Assembly (NCBI GenBank): GCA_963634745.1
Contig: CAVHCX010000011.1
Coordinates: forward strand, 19,082-83,081
From: CAKRJP01 sp963634745
GTDB taxonomy: Bacteria; Bacillota; Clostridia; Lachnospirales; Lachnospiraceae
Length of the DNA: 64,000 bases
Direction of reading: 5' to 3'
Of the stretch, positions 16,166-25,365 are shown piece after piece. The notes below the pieces were generated by a model. That model made no database searches. It was not told the origin of the DNA and saw nothing but the letters and a program-made list of their open reading frames with translations. Positions within the stretch are counted from its first letter, which is position 1, and every line of letters begins with the position of its first letter. The translations under genes were made by a program, and so were the position numbers.

Positions 16166-16756
16166 TTAGTTATCCGGCAGGTTCCCCTTACGTATATTCT
16201 CTTGAATAATCCGATCCGTAACCTCATATAATTTTTCCGAACCTAATTTTGTTTTTTTCTGCCTTTTATAAACAGTCTCCGCAGTCACTCCATGTTCCTT
16301 CCAGTCTCCACCGCCATTACTATTGTTTAGTATAAGCGGTTGTAAGTTATCCATAGCTCGCGCAAACTTTGCCTCCGGACTTTCATAGGCTTCAAATTCA
16401 TCAAACAAAGCGATCAGTTCTTCTTTCTGATCTTCCGGAAGCAAGGAATAGATTCGTTCCTTTGCCGCATCCTCTCTGGCTTTTTGGGTGGCCAGTCCTT
16501 CCGGGTCATAGGCATAGGTATCTCCGGCATCAATTTCCACGATATCGTGGATCAGACACATTAACATAACCTTTGCTATATCAACCTCCTCGTTGGCATA
16601 TTCCCGAAGCAAATATGCCATAATGGCCATATGCCATGCATGCTCTGCATCATTCTCATTTCTCCCCTTCCCCGAGAGATGGGTCTGCCTGAATATATTC
16701 TTTTCTTTGTCTATTTCGAGAGCAAATTCTAATTGTTTTCTCAGCCTTTCATCCAT
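16166..16756 (-). CDS. HD-domain hydrolase, YfbR-like 5'-deoxynucleotidase type
   Basis: The protein has about 196 residues and belongs to the HD_3 group. The metal-binding HD motif lies in LMCLIHDIVEIDAGDTYAYD, with an earlier ligand in NDAEHAWHMA. Relatives such as YfbR remove phosphate from deoxynucleoside monophosphates. The start MDERLRKQ is chosen by similarity to family members. An ATG four codons upstream (16768) is possible, with its GAGGG too close. Confidence 0.8.
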   Translation of the reverse strand: MDERLRKQLEFALEIDKEKNIFRQTHLSGKGRNENDAEHAWHMAIMAYLLREYANEEVDIAKVMLMCLIHDIVEIDAGDTYAYDPEGLATQKAREDAAKERIYSLLPEDQKEELIALFDEFEAYESPEAKFARAMDNLQPLILNNSNGGGDWKEHGVTAETVYKRQKKTKLGSEKLYEVTDRIIQENIRKGNLPDN

Positions 16757-16798
16757 AATGATCTTCATTCCCTCTTCTGTTTTTTTACAATACTTTCA

Positions 16799-18385
16799 TC
16801 AAATCTTATATTTTTCAATCAAACACTGATGCTCTTTCGTACTCTTATCATAATTAATTCCCACAAGTAAGATATCACCGCTATAGCTCAGTATCGACTC
16901 CGGATACCGTTTATCCTTTATCTGTTGCAAAGCTGTTGCCGCATCTTTATTCCACTTCAATTCGACAACCATGGCCGGATAAAACGATCTATACTCAGGT
17001 TTCGGTATGAAAACAAAGTCTGCAAATCCATTTCCGGCAGGCATTTCACGAATCGGCTTAAAATAGTACTGCATAGCACTCAAGTAGGCAATTGAAAGAA
17101 CGCTACTTAACGAGTTCTCATTATTATATTGAATGGAAGATGCATAGTCCATGTGGATTTTTTTAATTTTCTTTGCTACTGTATCTCCATCCATCGCCAA
17201 CGTACAGTTAAGAAGTTCCTCCGACTCCTGCTGGAACACAATAAACTCATTCCACTTTTTTCTTTTAATTGCCCGAATGAGTTCTTGCCTGATTTCCTCA
17301 TTCGGGACAAAAGCAGTTTTCAATTTTTGATCATAAGCAAGATAACCCAAATGAATCAAATAAGTAATGACATCATCCTTATTTGCAAAGCTTGATGTGT
17401 CATTTTGGAATGACGTTACATCAACCCAAACTCTATCGCCGGAAAGCATCTCGATAATAGCGCCTTTGAGTCCATCAAAATCCATATTGATAAGGGGTAC
17501 GATTGCCTCGTAAGATGCTGTCCCGGACCAATAACTCTGAAAATCGCCATCAAACATTAAATTCACAACTGCATTGGGATTGTAAACATGATATTTTCCA
17601 AGCTGATAGCCATCATACCAGCGCTTCACTTCTTCAAAGTCTTGCTCATATCTCTCACACAGAGTATGAACTTCATTTTCTGTAAAGCCAACATAGGAAG
17701 CCAATGGTCCGGCATTCAGCATCGAATAGTCCTTGAAATTATTCAGCGCGGACTGTGTTCTTTCTTTTTTAATAGGAAGGATGCCTGTCAGATAGGCCAG
17801 TTGGATATACTTTGTTGGCTCTGTTCCTTTGAACATTCCTCTGAGAAAGCAGATGTAATCTTCCTGTGCTTTCGCATTGGCAGCTTCCTCACGAATAAGA
17901 ACATCCCATTCATCTATAATAACAATGAACTTTTTCCCTGTCACAGCATTTATCTGGGACAAAGCCTCCGGCAATGATTTAGTTTCCTCCGAAAGCACAT
18001 CCGGATAGCAGTCCTTAAGCTCTGCAATCGTCCGTTCTGAAATATAAGGGACTACCCCTTCTGCTCCCCCAGCTGGTTCCATACACCATTGAATATCGAG
18101 ATGAATTACATCATACTGATTTAAATGTTTCTTAAAATCCGCACTCTTGCTGATTTCCAAATCAGCGAACATAACTTCTGAATCGCATCCTCTACTATAA
18201 TAAGCTGTGAGCATATTTGCCGTAATAGACTTTCCAAATCTTCTCGGACGGCTGTTGCAAATATAGCCTTGCAGCGTATTTAAAACCCTATTTGTATATT
18301 TAATTAGTCCACTTTTGTCTACATAGATTTCAGAATTCAACGCAACTTGAAACGCAGAATTGTCTGGATTAACAAACATTCCCAT
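16799..18385 (-). CDS. AAA-ATPase-like protein with C-terminal PD-(D/E)XK nuclease-like domain (DUF1703 type)
   Basis: The protein has 528 residues. The N-terminal part has the family's Walker A variant RPRRFGKS (46-53) and a Walker B segment KFIVIIDEWD (about 150). The C-terminal domain has GFADFVF and MVVELKW, the D...E-x-K pattern of PD-(D/E)XK nucleases. These proteins are expanded in gut anaerobes, are often mobile, and have no assigned function; defence or toxin-like roles have been suggested. The ATG is preceded by AGGAG at 11 bases. Confidence 0.8.
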   Translation of the reverse strand: MGMFVNPDNSAFQVALNSEIYVDKSGLIKYTNRVLNTLQGYICNSRPRRFGKSITANMLTAYYSRGCDSEVMFADLEISKSADFKKHLNQYDVIHLDIQWCMEPAGGAEGVVPYISERTIAELKDCYPDVLSEETKSLPEALSQINAVTGKKFIVIIDEWDVLIREEAANAKAQEDYICFLRGMFKGTEPTKYIQLAYLTGILPIKKERTQSALNNFKDYSMLNAGPLASYVGFTENEVHTLCERYEQDFEEVKRWYDGYQLGKYHVYNPNAVVNLMFDGDFQSYWSGTASYEAIVPLINMDFDGLKGAIIEMLSGDRVWVDVTSFQNDTSSFANKDDVITYLIHLGYLAYDQKLKTAFVPNEEIRQELIRAIKRKKWNEFIVFQQESEELLNCTLAMDGDTVAKKIKKIHMDYASSIQYNNENSLSSVLSIAYLSAMQYYFKPIREMPAGNGFADFVFIPKPEYRSFYPAMVVELKWNKDAATALQQIKDKRYPESILSYSGDILLVGINYDKSTKEHQCLIEKYKI

Positions 18386-18532
18386 AATGTGTCACGCTCC
18401 TCTCTTTGACGGCAAGCTATATCCTGTCCATAATACTTTGATTTTACCATCTGACTGACCAAACAGCAAGCTGATCCCCCAGCATACGATGTCGTTCCTA
18501 TTAAAATCCCCAAATAAAATCTCAATAAAGCA

Positions 18533-18586
18533 AAAACCGAGCAGCCCGGAGGGAAGCTAGCTTCCGCTCCTTGGCTACTCGTTTTT
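18533..18586 (-). terminator. Terminator of the hypB-to-gntR operon
   Basis: A long imperfect stem, ACGAGTAGCC with GGGCTGCTCGG plus an inner GGAAGCTAGCTTCC hairpin, ends in TTTTTG on the minus strand. It starts a few bases after the GntR stop codon. Confidence 0.8.
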
Positions 18587-18589
18587 ATA

Positions 18590-19297
18590 TTACTCATAAT
18601 AAATCTGCCGGTCTCCTTCAATGCAATTTTGCATGGAGCTTTCAATCCAGCTTATGGCTCCTTTTACATCTCGGTCTCTGACATAGGTCCACATTTTATA
18701 ATTGCTCTCATACAAGGCTTCCAAACCATACAAGCTGCAATAGCGCTCCCACATGGCGAAAATCGGGGTCTTAAAGGACTGGATAACCAGGGGTACCAGG
18801 GCATTTCCGGACATTAAGGCAAATTCATGTTGGAATTCAAAAGCTGCCTCTATGGCCTCTGAGCTTTTCTTCGCCTCTTTGATCTTATTTACAATCTGAT
18901 GCAAAAGTTCGATTTCTTCCTCACTTATGGTCGGCAGGCAAAGCCTTGCCACCAGTGTATCTAAGGCAATTCTTATTTCGAAGATGGACCGGATCTCATC
19001 GTTTCGAAGGCTTCCTCCATTGTATTTCATAATGGAAAGCAAGGTCTCTATGGTTCCTGCCCTTCTGTAATCAGCCACATAGGTACCGCTTCTGGGCTTC
19101 ACGATCAAAAATCCCATTCTCTGAAGATCTGCGATTCCTCCGTTTACCACCGCCCGGCTAACCTGCATCTCTTCTGCCAACTGCCGCTCCGGAGGTAATT
19201 TCTCTCCTATTTTTAATTTTCCTGACAGGATCATATGCTGGACCTGTTCTACAAAAAGTTCTCGAAGTGAGGGGGAACTGATTTTCTGAAATTCCAT
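18590..19297 (-). CDS. GntR/FadR-family transcriptional regulator
   Basis: The protein has 235 residues. A winged helix-turn-helix (GEKLPPERQLAEEMQVSRAV, then LQRMGFLIVKPRSGTYVAD; about 1-75) is followed by a helical FCD effector domain (about 85-225). It is the last gene of the operon with hypB, a flavoprotein, hypA and a DUF5692-like membrane protein, and probably controls it. The effector is unknown; FCD domains usually bind small organic acids, often through a metal. Confidence 0.85.
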   Translation of the reverse strand: MEFQKISSPSLRELFVEQVQHMILSGKLKIGEKLPPERQLAEEMQVSRAVVNGGIADLQRMGFLIVKPRSGTYVADYRRAGTIETLLSIMKYNGGSLRNDEIRSIFEIRIALDTLVARLCLPTISEEEIELLHQIVNKIKEAKKSSEAIEAAFEFQHEFALMSGNALVPLVIQSFKTPIFAMWERYCSLYGLEALYESNYKMWTYVRDRDVKGAISWIESSMQNCIEGDRQIYYE

Positions 19298-19329
19298 CGG
19301 CCATCTTCATCTTTCCGACCAGTTAAGAC

Positions 19330-20367
19330 TTACTCTGCTCTTGACATAGCAATCTGGAAATCTTTCTGGTCTGTAAATATTTCGTTCTTGTAAGGATTCT
19401 TTTTCTGCTCCTTTGCCCGTTTAATAATAAATGCAAGGCAAAGTACATTTGCTATCAAGGCAAGAATTGCTATAAATCCCTGCATGGTCGGATTGGCTGC
19501 GGTCGGGCGAACTGCGCTATCCATAACTCCGTCTCCATACAGTACCGGGATGACCGAAAATCTGCTGGCATCCTGGAAGAGTGGGAATACCTGGGCAAAC
19601 ATACACCACAGGGCCAGGGTATTGGCACGGTTCTGGATCCATCCGCCTTTATTCCAAAGAGCATTGGCAAAGGTAGGTGCAAGAAGCAGGGCCAGTCCAC
19701 AATACCAGGTATGGGTGGTCAGGTTATTATAGGTATATTCGAAATTCCAAAGATCATAGGCAATGATAAAGCACCAGGTCATATCCGGCCAGAGCATATC
19801 TTTCTGGTCTTTGGAAGAATAGATTCCCCACCAGCCTGTCATACAAAAGATATTTAGAAGGCCTGCGATACCATTTACCCAGTTCCACCAGCCTCCATAT
19901 AGCCATACATTTTCTGAAGACAGCCACCAGCGATCTCCATACTCAGCTAGGGCCATGGCACCACGGACACCGGACTCAAAGTCACTGACAACCGCAATCA
20001 AAATATTAATCGCAACAATTACAAAGGGGAATACCTTAAACCAATCTTTTTTTCCAATACTCCATTTGTATTTTAACATCATAAAACCAATACATCCAGC
20101 CGTTGCCGCATATAATTTTGCATAATGGAACCAGCTGGTCATATGGACATAGGTGTCATTATTTAGGGCCCAGTCCATCCCCATAGCCGCGCATACATAA
20201 ATCGCAATAAAGTATACCGTCAAAATTGCAGGTAGCACGAGGAAACAGATAATTCCTCCTGTCTTGCTTCTTCTTGCAAATTCATTGGCAAGTACAAGCC
20301 CTGTAAATACCAGCAGCCATCCTAAAAGCTGCCATCCCGCTCCGTCTCCGTAAATTTGAAACAACAT
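19330..20367 (-). CDS. Polytopic membrane protein, DUF5692-like
   Basis: The protein has 345 residues and about nine or ten hydrophobic segments, starting WQLLGWLLVFTGLVLANEFA. It is very rich in tryptophan (SSENVWLYGGWWNWVNG; TGWWGIYSS). I believe it is of the DUF5692 type, with no known function. It has no obvious transporter motif. AAGGAGGAGAAGG gives a strong start. It is co-transcribed with nickel-chaperone genes, so metal or redox physiology is possible but unproven. Confidence 0.65.
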   Translation of the reverse strand: MLFQIYGDGAGWQLLGWLLVFTGLVLANEFARRSKTGGIICFLVLPAILTVYFIAIYVCAAMGMDWALNNDTYVHMTSWFHYAKLYAATAGCIGFMMLKYKWSIGKKDWFKVFPFVIVAINILIAVVSDFESGVRGAMALAEYGDRWWLSSENVWLYGGWWNWVNGIAGLLNIFCMTGWWGIYSSKDQKDMLWPDMTWCFIIAYDLWNFEYTYNNLTTHTWYCGLALLLAPTFANALWNKGGWIQNRANTLALWCMFAQVFPLFQDASRFSVIPVLYGDGVMDSAVRPTAANPTMQGFIAILALIANVLCLAFIIKRAKEQKKNPYKNEIFTDQKDFQIAMSRAE

Positions 20368-20407
20368 AATCCTTCTCCTCCTTTTAGATTTTCTTTTTCA
20401 TATTTTT

Positions 20408-20752
20408 TCAACAGGCTTCGATTTCTTTTATATTAAATTCGTTTCCTGTAAGCAAATATGTCCGCTCGCCGGAACAGTAGGGGCAGGTCCGCCCGTGTTC
20501 CACTGTCCCATAGGTTTGCTTGCAATCCTGGCAGTAGGTCACTGCCGGAATCTCGACGGTAATCAAGTCCGCATCCTTAATAAACTCATGCTTTTTTACC
20601 GCCCATTGCCAGCAGTTTTTCAGATAAGAATCTATAACCCCCGACACTTGTCCTACCTCCAAGGTAACGCTGGCAATCTCCTTCAGTTTGTTTTCCGCCG
20701 CAACCGTCTCAAGACTGTCTATAATATGAAATACAATTCCTAGCTCATGCAT
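20408..20752 (-). CDS. hypA: Nickel metallochaperone HypA
   Basis: The protein has 114 residues. The N-terminal MHELG carries the nickel-binding His2. The zinc site is the two CxxC pairs CQDC and CPYC near residues 74-96. HypA works with HypB to load nickel into NiFe hydrogenases and, in some bacteria, other nickel enzymes. It starts 6 bp after the flavoprotein gene. No hydrogenase subunit and no hypC, hypD, hypE or hypF lies in the window. Confidence 0.93.
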   Translation of the reverse strand: MHELGIVFHIIDSLETVAAENKLKEIASVTLEVGQVSGVIDSYLKNCWQWAVKKHEFIKDADLITVEIPAVTYCQDCKQTYGTVEHGRTCPYCSGERTYLLTGNEFNIKEIEAC

Positions 20753-20758
20753 ATAGGT

Positions 20759-23464
20759 CTACTTCTCTTTCTTGCCAAATTTAATCTTAATGGCTCTTTT
20801 TGCCGCATATGGTAAGATCGCCTTCATCTTATCTTCTGACCTCACCATCTTGCTGCAATCCGGATTGTCACGGTATAAATGAATGGCATCAAATTCGCAC
20901 TTGGTGGTACAGATTCCGCAGCCGATACATTTATTCTCATCCACAACAGAAGCGCCGCATCCTAAGCATCTTGCCGTCTCTGCCTTTACCTGTTCCTCTG
21001 TAAATGTCAAATGCGCATCCCTAAAGGAATGTTTTGCATCCATGGTCTTATCCATTCCCGGAACCTGCCTGGACCCATTGTCATATTCTGAGATGTCCAG
21101 GTTATTCTTATCCAGTTCAATAAATTGACGCCTGTTTCTTCCTATTGTAAGACTGCTGTCCGGCTGTACAAAACGGTGGATGGAAATTGCCCCTTCTTTC
21201 CCTGCCGCAATGGCATCAATGGCAAATTTAGGCCCGGTATAGACATCACCGCCTACAAAGACATCCGGTTGACCTGTCTGATAGGTCAGGCTATCTGCCA
21301 CGGCACCGTTTCCTCGTCCCAATTCCACCTTAGAACCTTCCAAGAGATTTCCCCATAAAATTTTCTGTCCCACACTGAAATATACATGGTCGCAAGGGAT
21401 TTCTATGGTATCTTCCTCGTCATAAACCGGAGAGAAGCGTCCGTTTTCATCCAGTACTGACAGACATTTTTTCAGGATGATTCCAGCCACTTTTCCATCT
21501 TTTACAAGAACCTCCTTGGGACCCCAACCGCAGTTGATCTCTACAGATTCTTCCTCGGCTTCTTCAATCTCCTCTAATGAAGCCGGCATCTTGTCTCTGC
21601 TTTCCAGGCAGTACATCTGCACAGATTCCGCCCCGCATCTGCTACTGGTTCTTGCAACGTCGATGGCAACATTTCCGCCTCCGATTACTACAACCTTTCC
21701 GGAAATTTTGTAGGTCTCATCTTGACTGACTGTCTTAAGGAGGTCTACGGCCGACATGGTTCCCTCAGCAGTTTCTCCTGTAATTCCGGGAAGTCTTCCT
21801 CCCTGGCAGCCAATTGCCAGGTAAAAGGCCTTATAACCTTCTTCCCGAAGCTCCTCCAAGCTAATGTCTTTTCCAACTTCTATACCGCAGCGAATCTCAA
21901 CCCCCATGGCCTTGATCACATCGATCTCTGCATCGATCACGTCCTTCTCTAATTTAAAGGAAGGAATTCCATATCGAAGCATTCCGCCCGGCTTTTGATT
22001 CTTTTCAAATACCACCGGCTTGTAGCCTTTTTCTGCCAGATAGAAGGCACAGCTAAGTCCTGCAGGGCCTGCTCCGATAATTGCGATTTTTTCATCAAAT
22101 AGTCTTCCTGTTGTCGGAGGTACAATCGGTGGAATATATCTGGTCTTGGCATCTAAATCTTGCTGGGCAATAAATTTCTTTACCTCGTCAATAGCAACCG
22201 CCTCATCGATCGTTCCTCTGGTACAGGCATCCTCGCAGCGTCTGTTACAGATTCTTCCGCAAACGGCCGGGAAGGGATTTTCTTTTTTAATAAGGGCAAG
22301 GGCTTCCTTGTATTGACCCTGAGCTGCTTTTTTCAAATATCCCTGAACCGCGATATGGGCCGGACAGGCTGTTTTACAAGGAGCGGTTCCTGTGTCATAA
22401 CAATTGATCCTATTTTTATCCCGGTAGTCTTCTGTCCATTTTTCCGGTCCCCATTTGGCTGCATCCGGAAGCTCCTGCTTAGGATATTCCACCTCGCCGT
22501 CCTTGGTACATAATTTCTGTCCCAACTTCACTGCCCCTGCCGGACAATATTCCACGCAACGTCCGCAGGCCACGCAGTCCTTTTTTGACACCCTGGCCAC
22601 ATAGGCAGACCGAGACATATTAGGGGTGTTAAACAGTTGGGAGGTACGAAGTGCATAACAGACATTTACATTACAGTTACAGATGGCAAAGATTTTATTT
22701 GCCCCATCAATATTGGTAATCTGGTGCACGAAGCCATTATCTTCCGCCCGCTTTAGGATCTCCATGACCTCATCATAGCTAATATACCGACCCCCTTTTT
22801 GGGTCTCTACCACATAGTCTGCCATATCTCCGACGGCGATACACCAGTCTGCCGGATCATCGGCACAGCCCTCTCCGTAGGTTTTTCTGGAAAGGCGGCA
22901 AGAGCAAGGACTTGCGGCATATTTTCCATCATATTTTTTCAGCCAATGGGAAATATGCTCGATATCTACCGACTGGTTCTCCATCTCAATGGCCTTCTCT
23001 ACCGGAATTACATGCATTCCGATGCCGGCTCCTCCCGGCGGGACCATAGGTGTTACCTTCTCAAGAGGAAGTCTTGACATCCGTTCAAAAAAGAGTCCCA
23101 ATTCCGGATGCTCTTTCAGATTCTGCTCATTCATATTGAAAAATTCTGCACTTCCCGGAACATACATAGGAAGGACATACTGTTTTTCATGCTTGGGATT
23201 CTCCCAGTTATATTCCAAAAGCCCGATCCTGCTCATCTCATCCAAAAGCTTTTGCAGTTCTTTCTCATCTTTTTTTGTTGCCTTCAAAAGCTGGGGAAAT
23301 GTCATAGGTTTTCGCACCTTCATCTTCAGCGCCACCTCTGCCATCTCATCCGTCACAACTCCGGCCAGTCCCCAATACTCCGGATCCTCAGTGGTGACCT
23401 TGTGTCCGATTCGGTCTGTGATCTTTTGCCCCAGCTTTAAAATAAGTTCTCTTTCCTCAGCCAT
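20759..23464 (-). CDS. 901-residue iron-sulfur/FAD oxidoreductase with GltD-like core
   Basis: The first 120 or so residues are helical and winged-helix-like. A cysteine-rich segment follows (SPCSCRLSRKTYGEGC, CNCNVNVC), then a ferredoxin motif CVACGRCVEYCPAG (about 295). A GltD/NADPH-dehydrogenase-like core begins with CPAHIAVQGYLKKA, CGRICNRRCEDACTRG, the FAD fold AIIGAGPAGLSCAFYLAEKG and a second dinucleotide fold VVVIGGGNVAIDVAR. It ends with CLGCGA and CIGCGICTTKC. It should move electrons between NAD(P)H and a low-potential carrier or substrate in the cytoplasm. The natural partner is unknown. It lies between hypB and hypA. Confidence 0.8.
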   Translation of the reverse strand: MAEERELILKLGQKITDRIGHKVTTEDPEYWGLAGVVTDEMAEVALKMKVRKPMTFPQLLKATKKDEKELQKLLDEMSRIGLLEYNWENPKHEKQYVLPMYVPGSAEFFNMNEQNLKEHPELGLFFERMSRLPLEKVTPMVPPGGAGIGMHVIPVEKAIEMENQSVDIEHISHWLKKYDGKYAASPCSCRLSRKTYGEGCADDPADWCIAVGDMADYVVETQKGGRYISYDEVMEILKRAEDNGFVHQITNIDGANKIFAICNCNVNVCYALRTSQLFNTPNMSRSAYVARVSKKDCVACGRCVEYCPAGAVKLGQKLCTKDGEVEYPKQELPDAAKWGPEKWTEDYRDKNRINCYDTGTAPCKTACPAHIAVQGYLKKAAQGQYKEALALIKKENPFPAVCGRICNRRCEDACTRGTIDEAVAIDEVKKFIAQQDLDAKTRYIPPIVPPTTGRLFDEKIAIIGAGPAGLSCAFYLAEKGYKPVVFEKNQKPGGMLRYGIPSFKLEKDVIDAEIDVIKAMGVEIRCGIEVGKDISLEELREEGYKAFYLAIGCQGGRLPGITGETAEGTMSAVDLLKTVSQDETYKISGKVVVIGGGNVAIDVARTSSRCGAESVQMYCLESRDKMPASLEEIEEAEEESVEINCGWGPKEVLVKDGKVAGIILKKCLSVLDENGRFSPVYDEEDTIEIPCDHVYFSVGQKILWGNLLEGSKVELGRGNGAVADSLTYQTGQPDVFVGGDVYTGPKFAIDAIAAGKEGAISIHRFVQPDSSLTIGRNRRQFIELDKNNLDISEYDNGSRQVPGMDKTMDAKHSFRDAHLTFTEEQVKAETARCLGCGASVVDENKCIGCGICTTKCEFDAIHLYRDNPDCSKMVRSEDKMKAILPYAAKRAIKIKFGKKEK

Positions 23465-23520
23465 AATACACTCCTTCTTTCACCTCTTCGTCAAGCCCTC
23501 TTTAGGCCTTATCTTTTCCC

Positions 23521-24189
23521 CTATTCTTGCCAATTTTTCACTTCATCCAAAAGCCACTGACAAAAGGCATCTACGCCTTCTCCGGTTTTTGCACAGATCG
23601 GTATGATCTTGGCATTTGGATTGCGCATTAATATATTTTTCTTGCACTCTTCCATATCAAAATCAAAATAAGGAAGCACATCAATCTTGTTGATCAATAC
23701 TACATCGCAGATAGAAAACATCAAGGGATATTTTAAAGGTTTGTCATCTCCTTCCGGAACGCTTAGGATCATGGCATTCTTTACCGCACCGGTATCAAAT
23801 TCTGCCGGACAGACCAGGTTTCCTACATTCTCAAGAATTGCCAGATCCAAGTCACCGGTTCCGATTCCTGCTAGTCCCTGGGCCGTCATATCCGCATCCA
23901 AATGACACATGCCGCCGGTATGAAGTTGAATAGCCTTGACCCCCAAATCAGAAATGGTTTTTGCATCCACATCCGAATCAATGTCTGCCTCCATGACACC
24001 GATCTTGATTTGGTCCTTTAAATTTTCAATGGTTCTACTTAGGGTAGTTGTCTTTCCGGATCCCGGTGATGACATTAGGTTCAAAAGAAATACCTTCTTC
24101 TCTTTTAATTCCTTACGAACTTCCTCTGCCCTCTTATCATTATCCGCAAATACACTTTGCTTAATCTCTATGGTTCTAAAATTCCCCAT
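23521..24189 (-). CDS. hypB: Nickel-incorporation GTPase HypB
   Basis: The protein has 222 residues. The SIMIBI GTPase motifs are present: P-loop SSPGSGKTTT (about 41-50), VMEADIDSD, and the guanine motif INKIDVLPY. The metal site between monomers is in HTGGMCHLDA. It has no histidine-rich N-terminus, so it is the GTPase form without nickel storage. It hydrolyses GTP to drive nickel delivery with HypA. It is the first gene of its operon, behind a near-consensus promoter and an AAGGAG site. Confidence 0.93.
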   Translation of the reverse strand: MGNFRTIEIKQSVFADNDKRAEEVRKELKEKKVFLLNLMSSPGSGKTTTLSRTIENLKDQIKIGVMEADIDSDVDAKTISDLGVKAIQLHTGGMCHLDADMTAQGLAGIGTGDLDLAILENVGNLVCPAEFDTGAVKNAMILSVPEGDDKPLKYPLMFSICDVVLINKIDVLPYFDFDMEECKKNILMRNPNAKIIPICAKTGEGVDAFCQWLLDEVKNWQE

Positions 24190-24240
24190 CTGCTTACGCT
24201 CCTTCTAACTGGCTGTTCCAGTTTTTGTTATATTTTTATC

Positions 24241-24269
24241 ATTATATTCTTTCATGCAAACAAAGTCAA
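24241..24269 (-). promoter_or_regulatory. Promoter of the hypB operon
   Basis: On the minus strand, TTGACT (24269-24264), a 17-bp spacer and TATAAT (24246-24241) give a start near 24234 and a leader of about 45 nt. That leader contains a small ACTGG/CCAGT hairpin. Confidence 0.75.
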
Positions 24270-24390
24270 TTACCCGCCTATTTTTTATACACTTTCCACT
24301 ATTAAGTCTATTATTTTCTTCTCAAAATCCAAGTTCTGCCGTTCTGACATCTGGTATAGCCAGTTCCAAACCATTTATATAAACTTCTGC

Positions 24391-24419
24391 TTGACGCTGT
24401 AATTTTATTGTGCTAAGTT
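24391..24419 (+). promoter_or_regulatory. Promoter of the two small membrane protein genes
   Basis: TTGACG (24391-24396), a 17-bp spacer and TAAGTT (24414-24419) lie just ahead of the AAAGGAGG site at 24438. It diverges from the hypB promoter. Confidence 0.5.
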
Positions 24420-24452
24420 CAAGTTAAGTATTTGTCAAAAGGAGGATTTTAT

Positions 24453-24899
24453 ATGGCATGCTTTATTGCACCGGCCGCAGAGGCAGTCCTTGTCTCAGCC
24501 GTTAAACACACCCATGAAAAACAGGAGAAACTTCATTCTGCTCAGGACCAGAAAGCTTCTACTCCCGCTTCTGTCTGTTCAGATTCCGGGCTCCAAGCTC
24601 ACAAGCCTTCATTCTCCGCTTATCTCATGACCAAGCTTCATGTTTTAAGCGCACTTTTGTGGGGCGGGAGCTTTTTACTTTTAATCGAACACATTTGGCA
24701 CGGGGAGATCGTTCCTTGGTTCCCATTTTTCACCGCAGTTATGACTCCGGGCGGGGTCCTGCCTATGCTGTCTGAGATTGCTACCGTCGGTACCAGCATG
24801 GCCCTTGTCGTAACCCTTGCCTGGCTTGCAAGCTCAGGCCTTTGCTATCAACGAGACAAAAAGGCAGGCCTTTCCTCCACAGCTGTAAAGGAGGGATAA
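24453..24899 (+). CDS. Small membrane protein of unknown function (148 residues)
   Basis: The ATG at 24453 follows AAAGGAGG. The first 50 or so residues are soluble and histidine/glutamine rich (HTHEKQEKLHSAQDQK). Two or three membrane segments follow (LHVLSALLWGGSFLLLIEHI; TVGTSMALVVTLAWLASSGL). I do not recognise a named family. It is transcribed divergently from hypB and lies 3 bp ahead of a second membrane protein gene, so the two probably form a complex. Confidence 0.7.
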   Translation: MACFIAPAAEAVLVSAVKHTHEKQEKLHSAQDQKASTPASVCSDSGLQAHKPSFSAYLMTKLHVLSALLWGGSFLLLIEHIWHGEIVPWFPFFTAVMTPGGVLPMLSEIATVGTSMALVVTLAWLASSGLCYQRDKKAGLSSTAVKEG

Positions 24900-24902
24900 A
24901 CC

Positions 24903-25178
24903 ATGTGCCTGATCCTTACTTTCATCGCTGCCTTGATCAGCACTGCCCTTTATTTTTTGCGTCCAGGGATTTCAAAAAGATTCTCTTTGGAATATTTAAG
25001 CCTTATGTACTGGGGAGCTTCTCTTATGTGGAGCGTAGATGGCTTCTTCCGCCTGATGGAGGGAGAAAGCTTTTTTGACCTATCTGTAAATGACACCCTT
25101 CTCGGAGTCTTAATCATTATCTGCGGCTTGGTTTTTGTGGCAATACGTAGCTTGATACATAAAAAAGCAATAAGATAA
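24903..25178 (+). CDS. Small membrane protein of unknown function (91 residues)
   Basis: The protein has three predicted membrane segments (LILTFIAALISTALYFL; YLSLMYWGASLMWSVDGFF; LLGVLIIICGLVFVAI) and a basic C-terminus. It starts three bases after the preceding stop, so its translation is probably coupled. No function can be assigned. Confidence 0.7.
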   Translation: MCLILTFIAALISTALYFLRPGISKRFSLEYLSLMYWGASLMWSVDGFFRLMEGESFFDLSVNDTLLGVLIIICGLVFVAIRSLIHKKAIR

Positions 25179-25240
25179 AAGCGAATAGCTATTAGATATT
25201 AGATATTAGATAGCATAAAAAGCGATATTACAAAAAAACG

Positions 25241-25278
25241 AAAAGCCGGACAGGGTAAAAATTCCCTGCCCGGCTTTT
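25241..25278. terminator. Bidirectional terminator between the small membrane genes and the ula unit
   Basis: The stem AAAAGCCGG-A-CAGGG / CCCTG-C-CCGGCTTTT has a single mismatch. On the minus strand CTTTTCGTTTTTTTG follows, so it ends the ula/HPr transcript as well. Two small perfect hairpins (25309-25326 and 25329-25343) lie just before it on the minus strand. Confidence 0.8.
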
Positions 25279-25365
25279 CATAGAATATGAAGGTTAAATA
25301 TAGGTTATCGCAGAATTTTTTCTGCGTTGGCAACTTTTTTGCCTTTTGCTATTCAAAAGTTCTTC

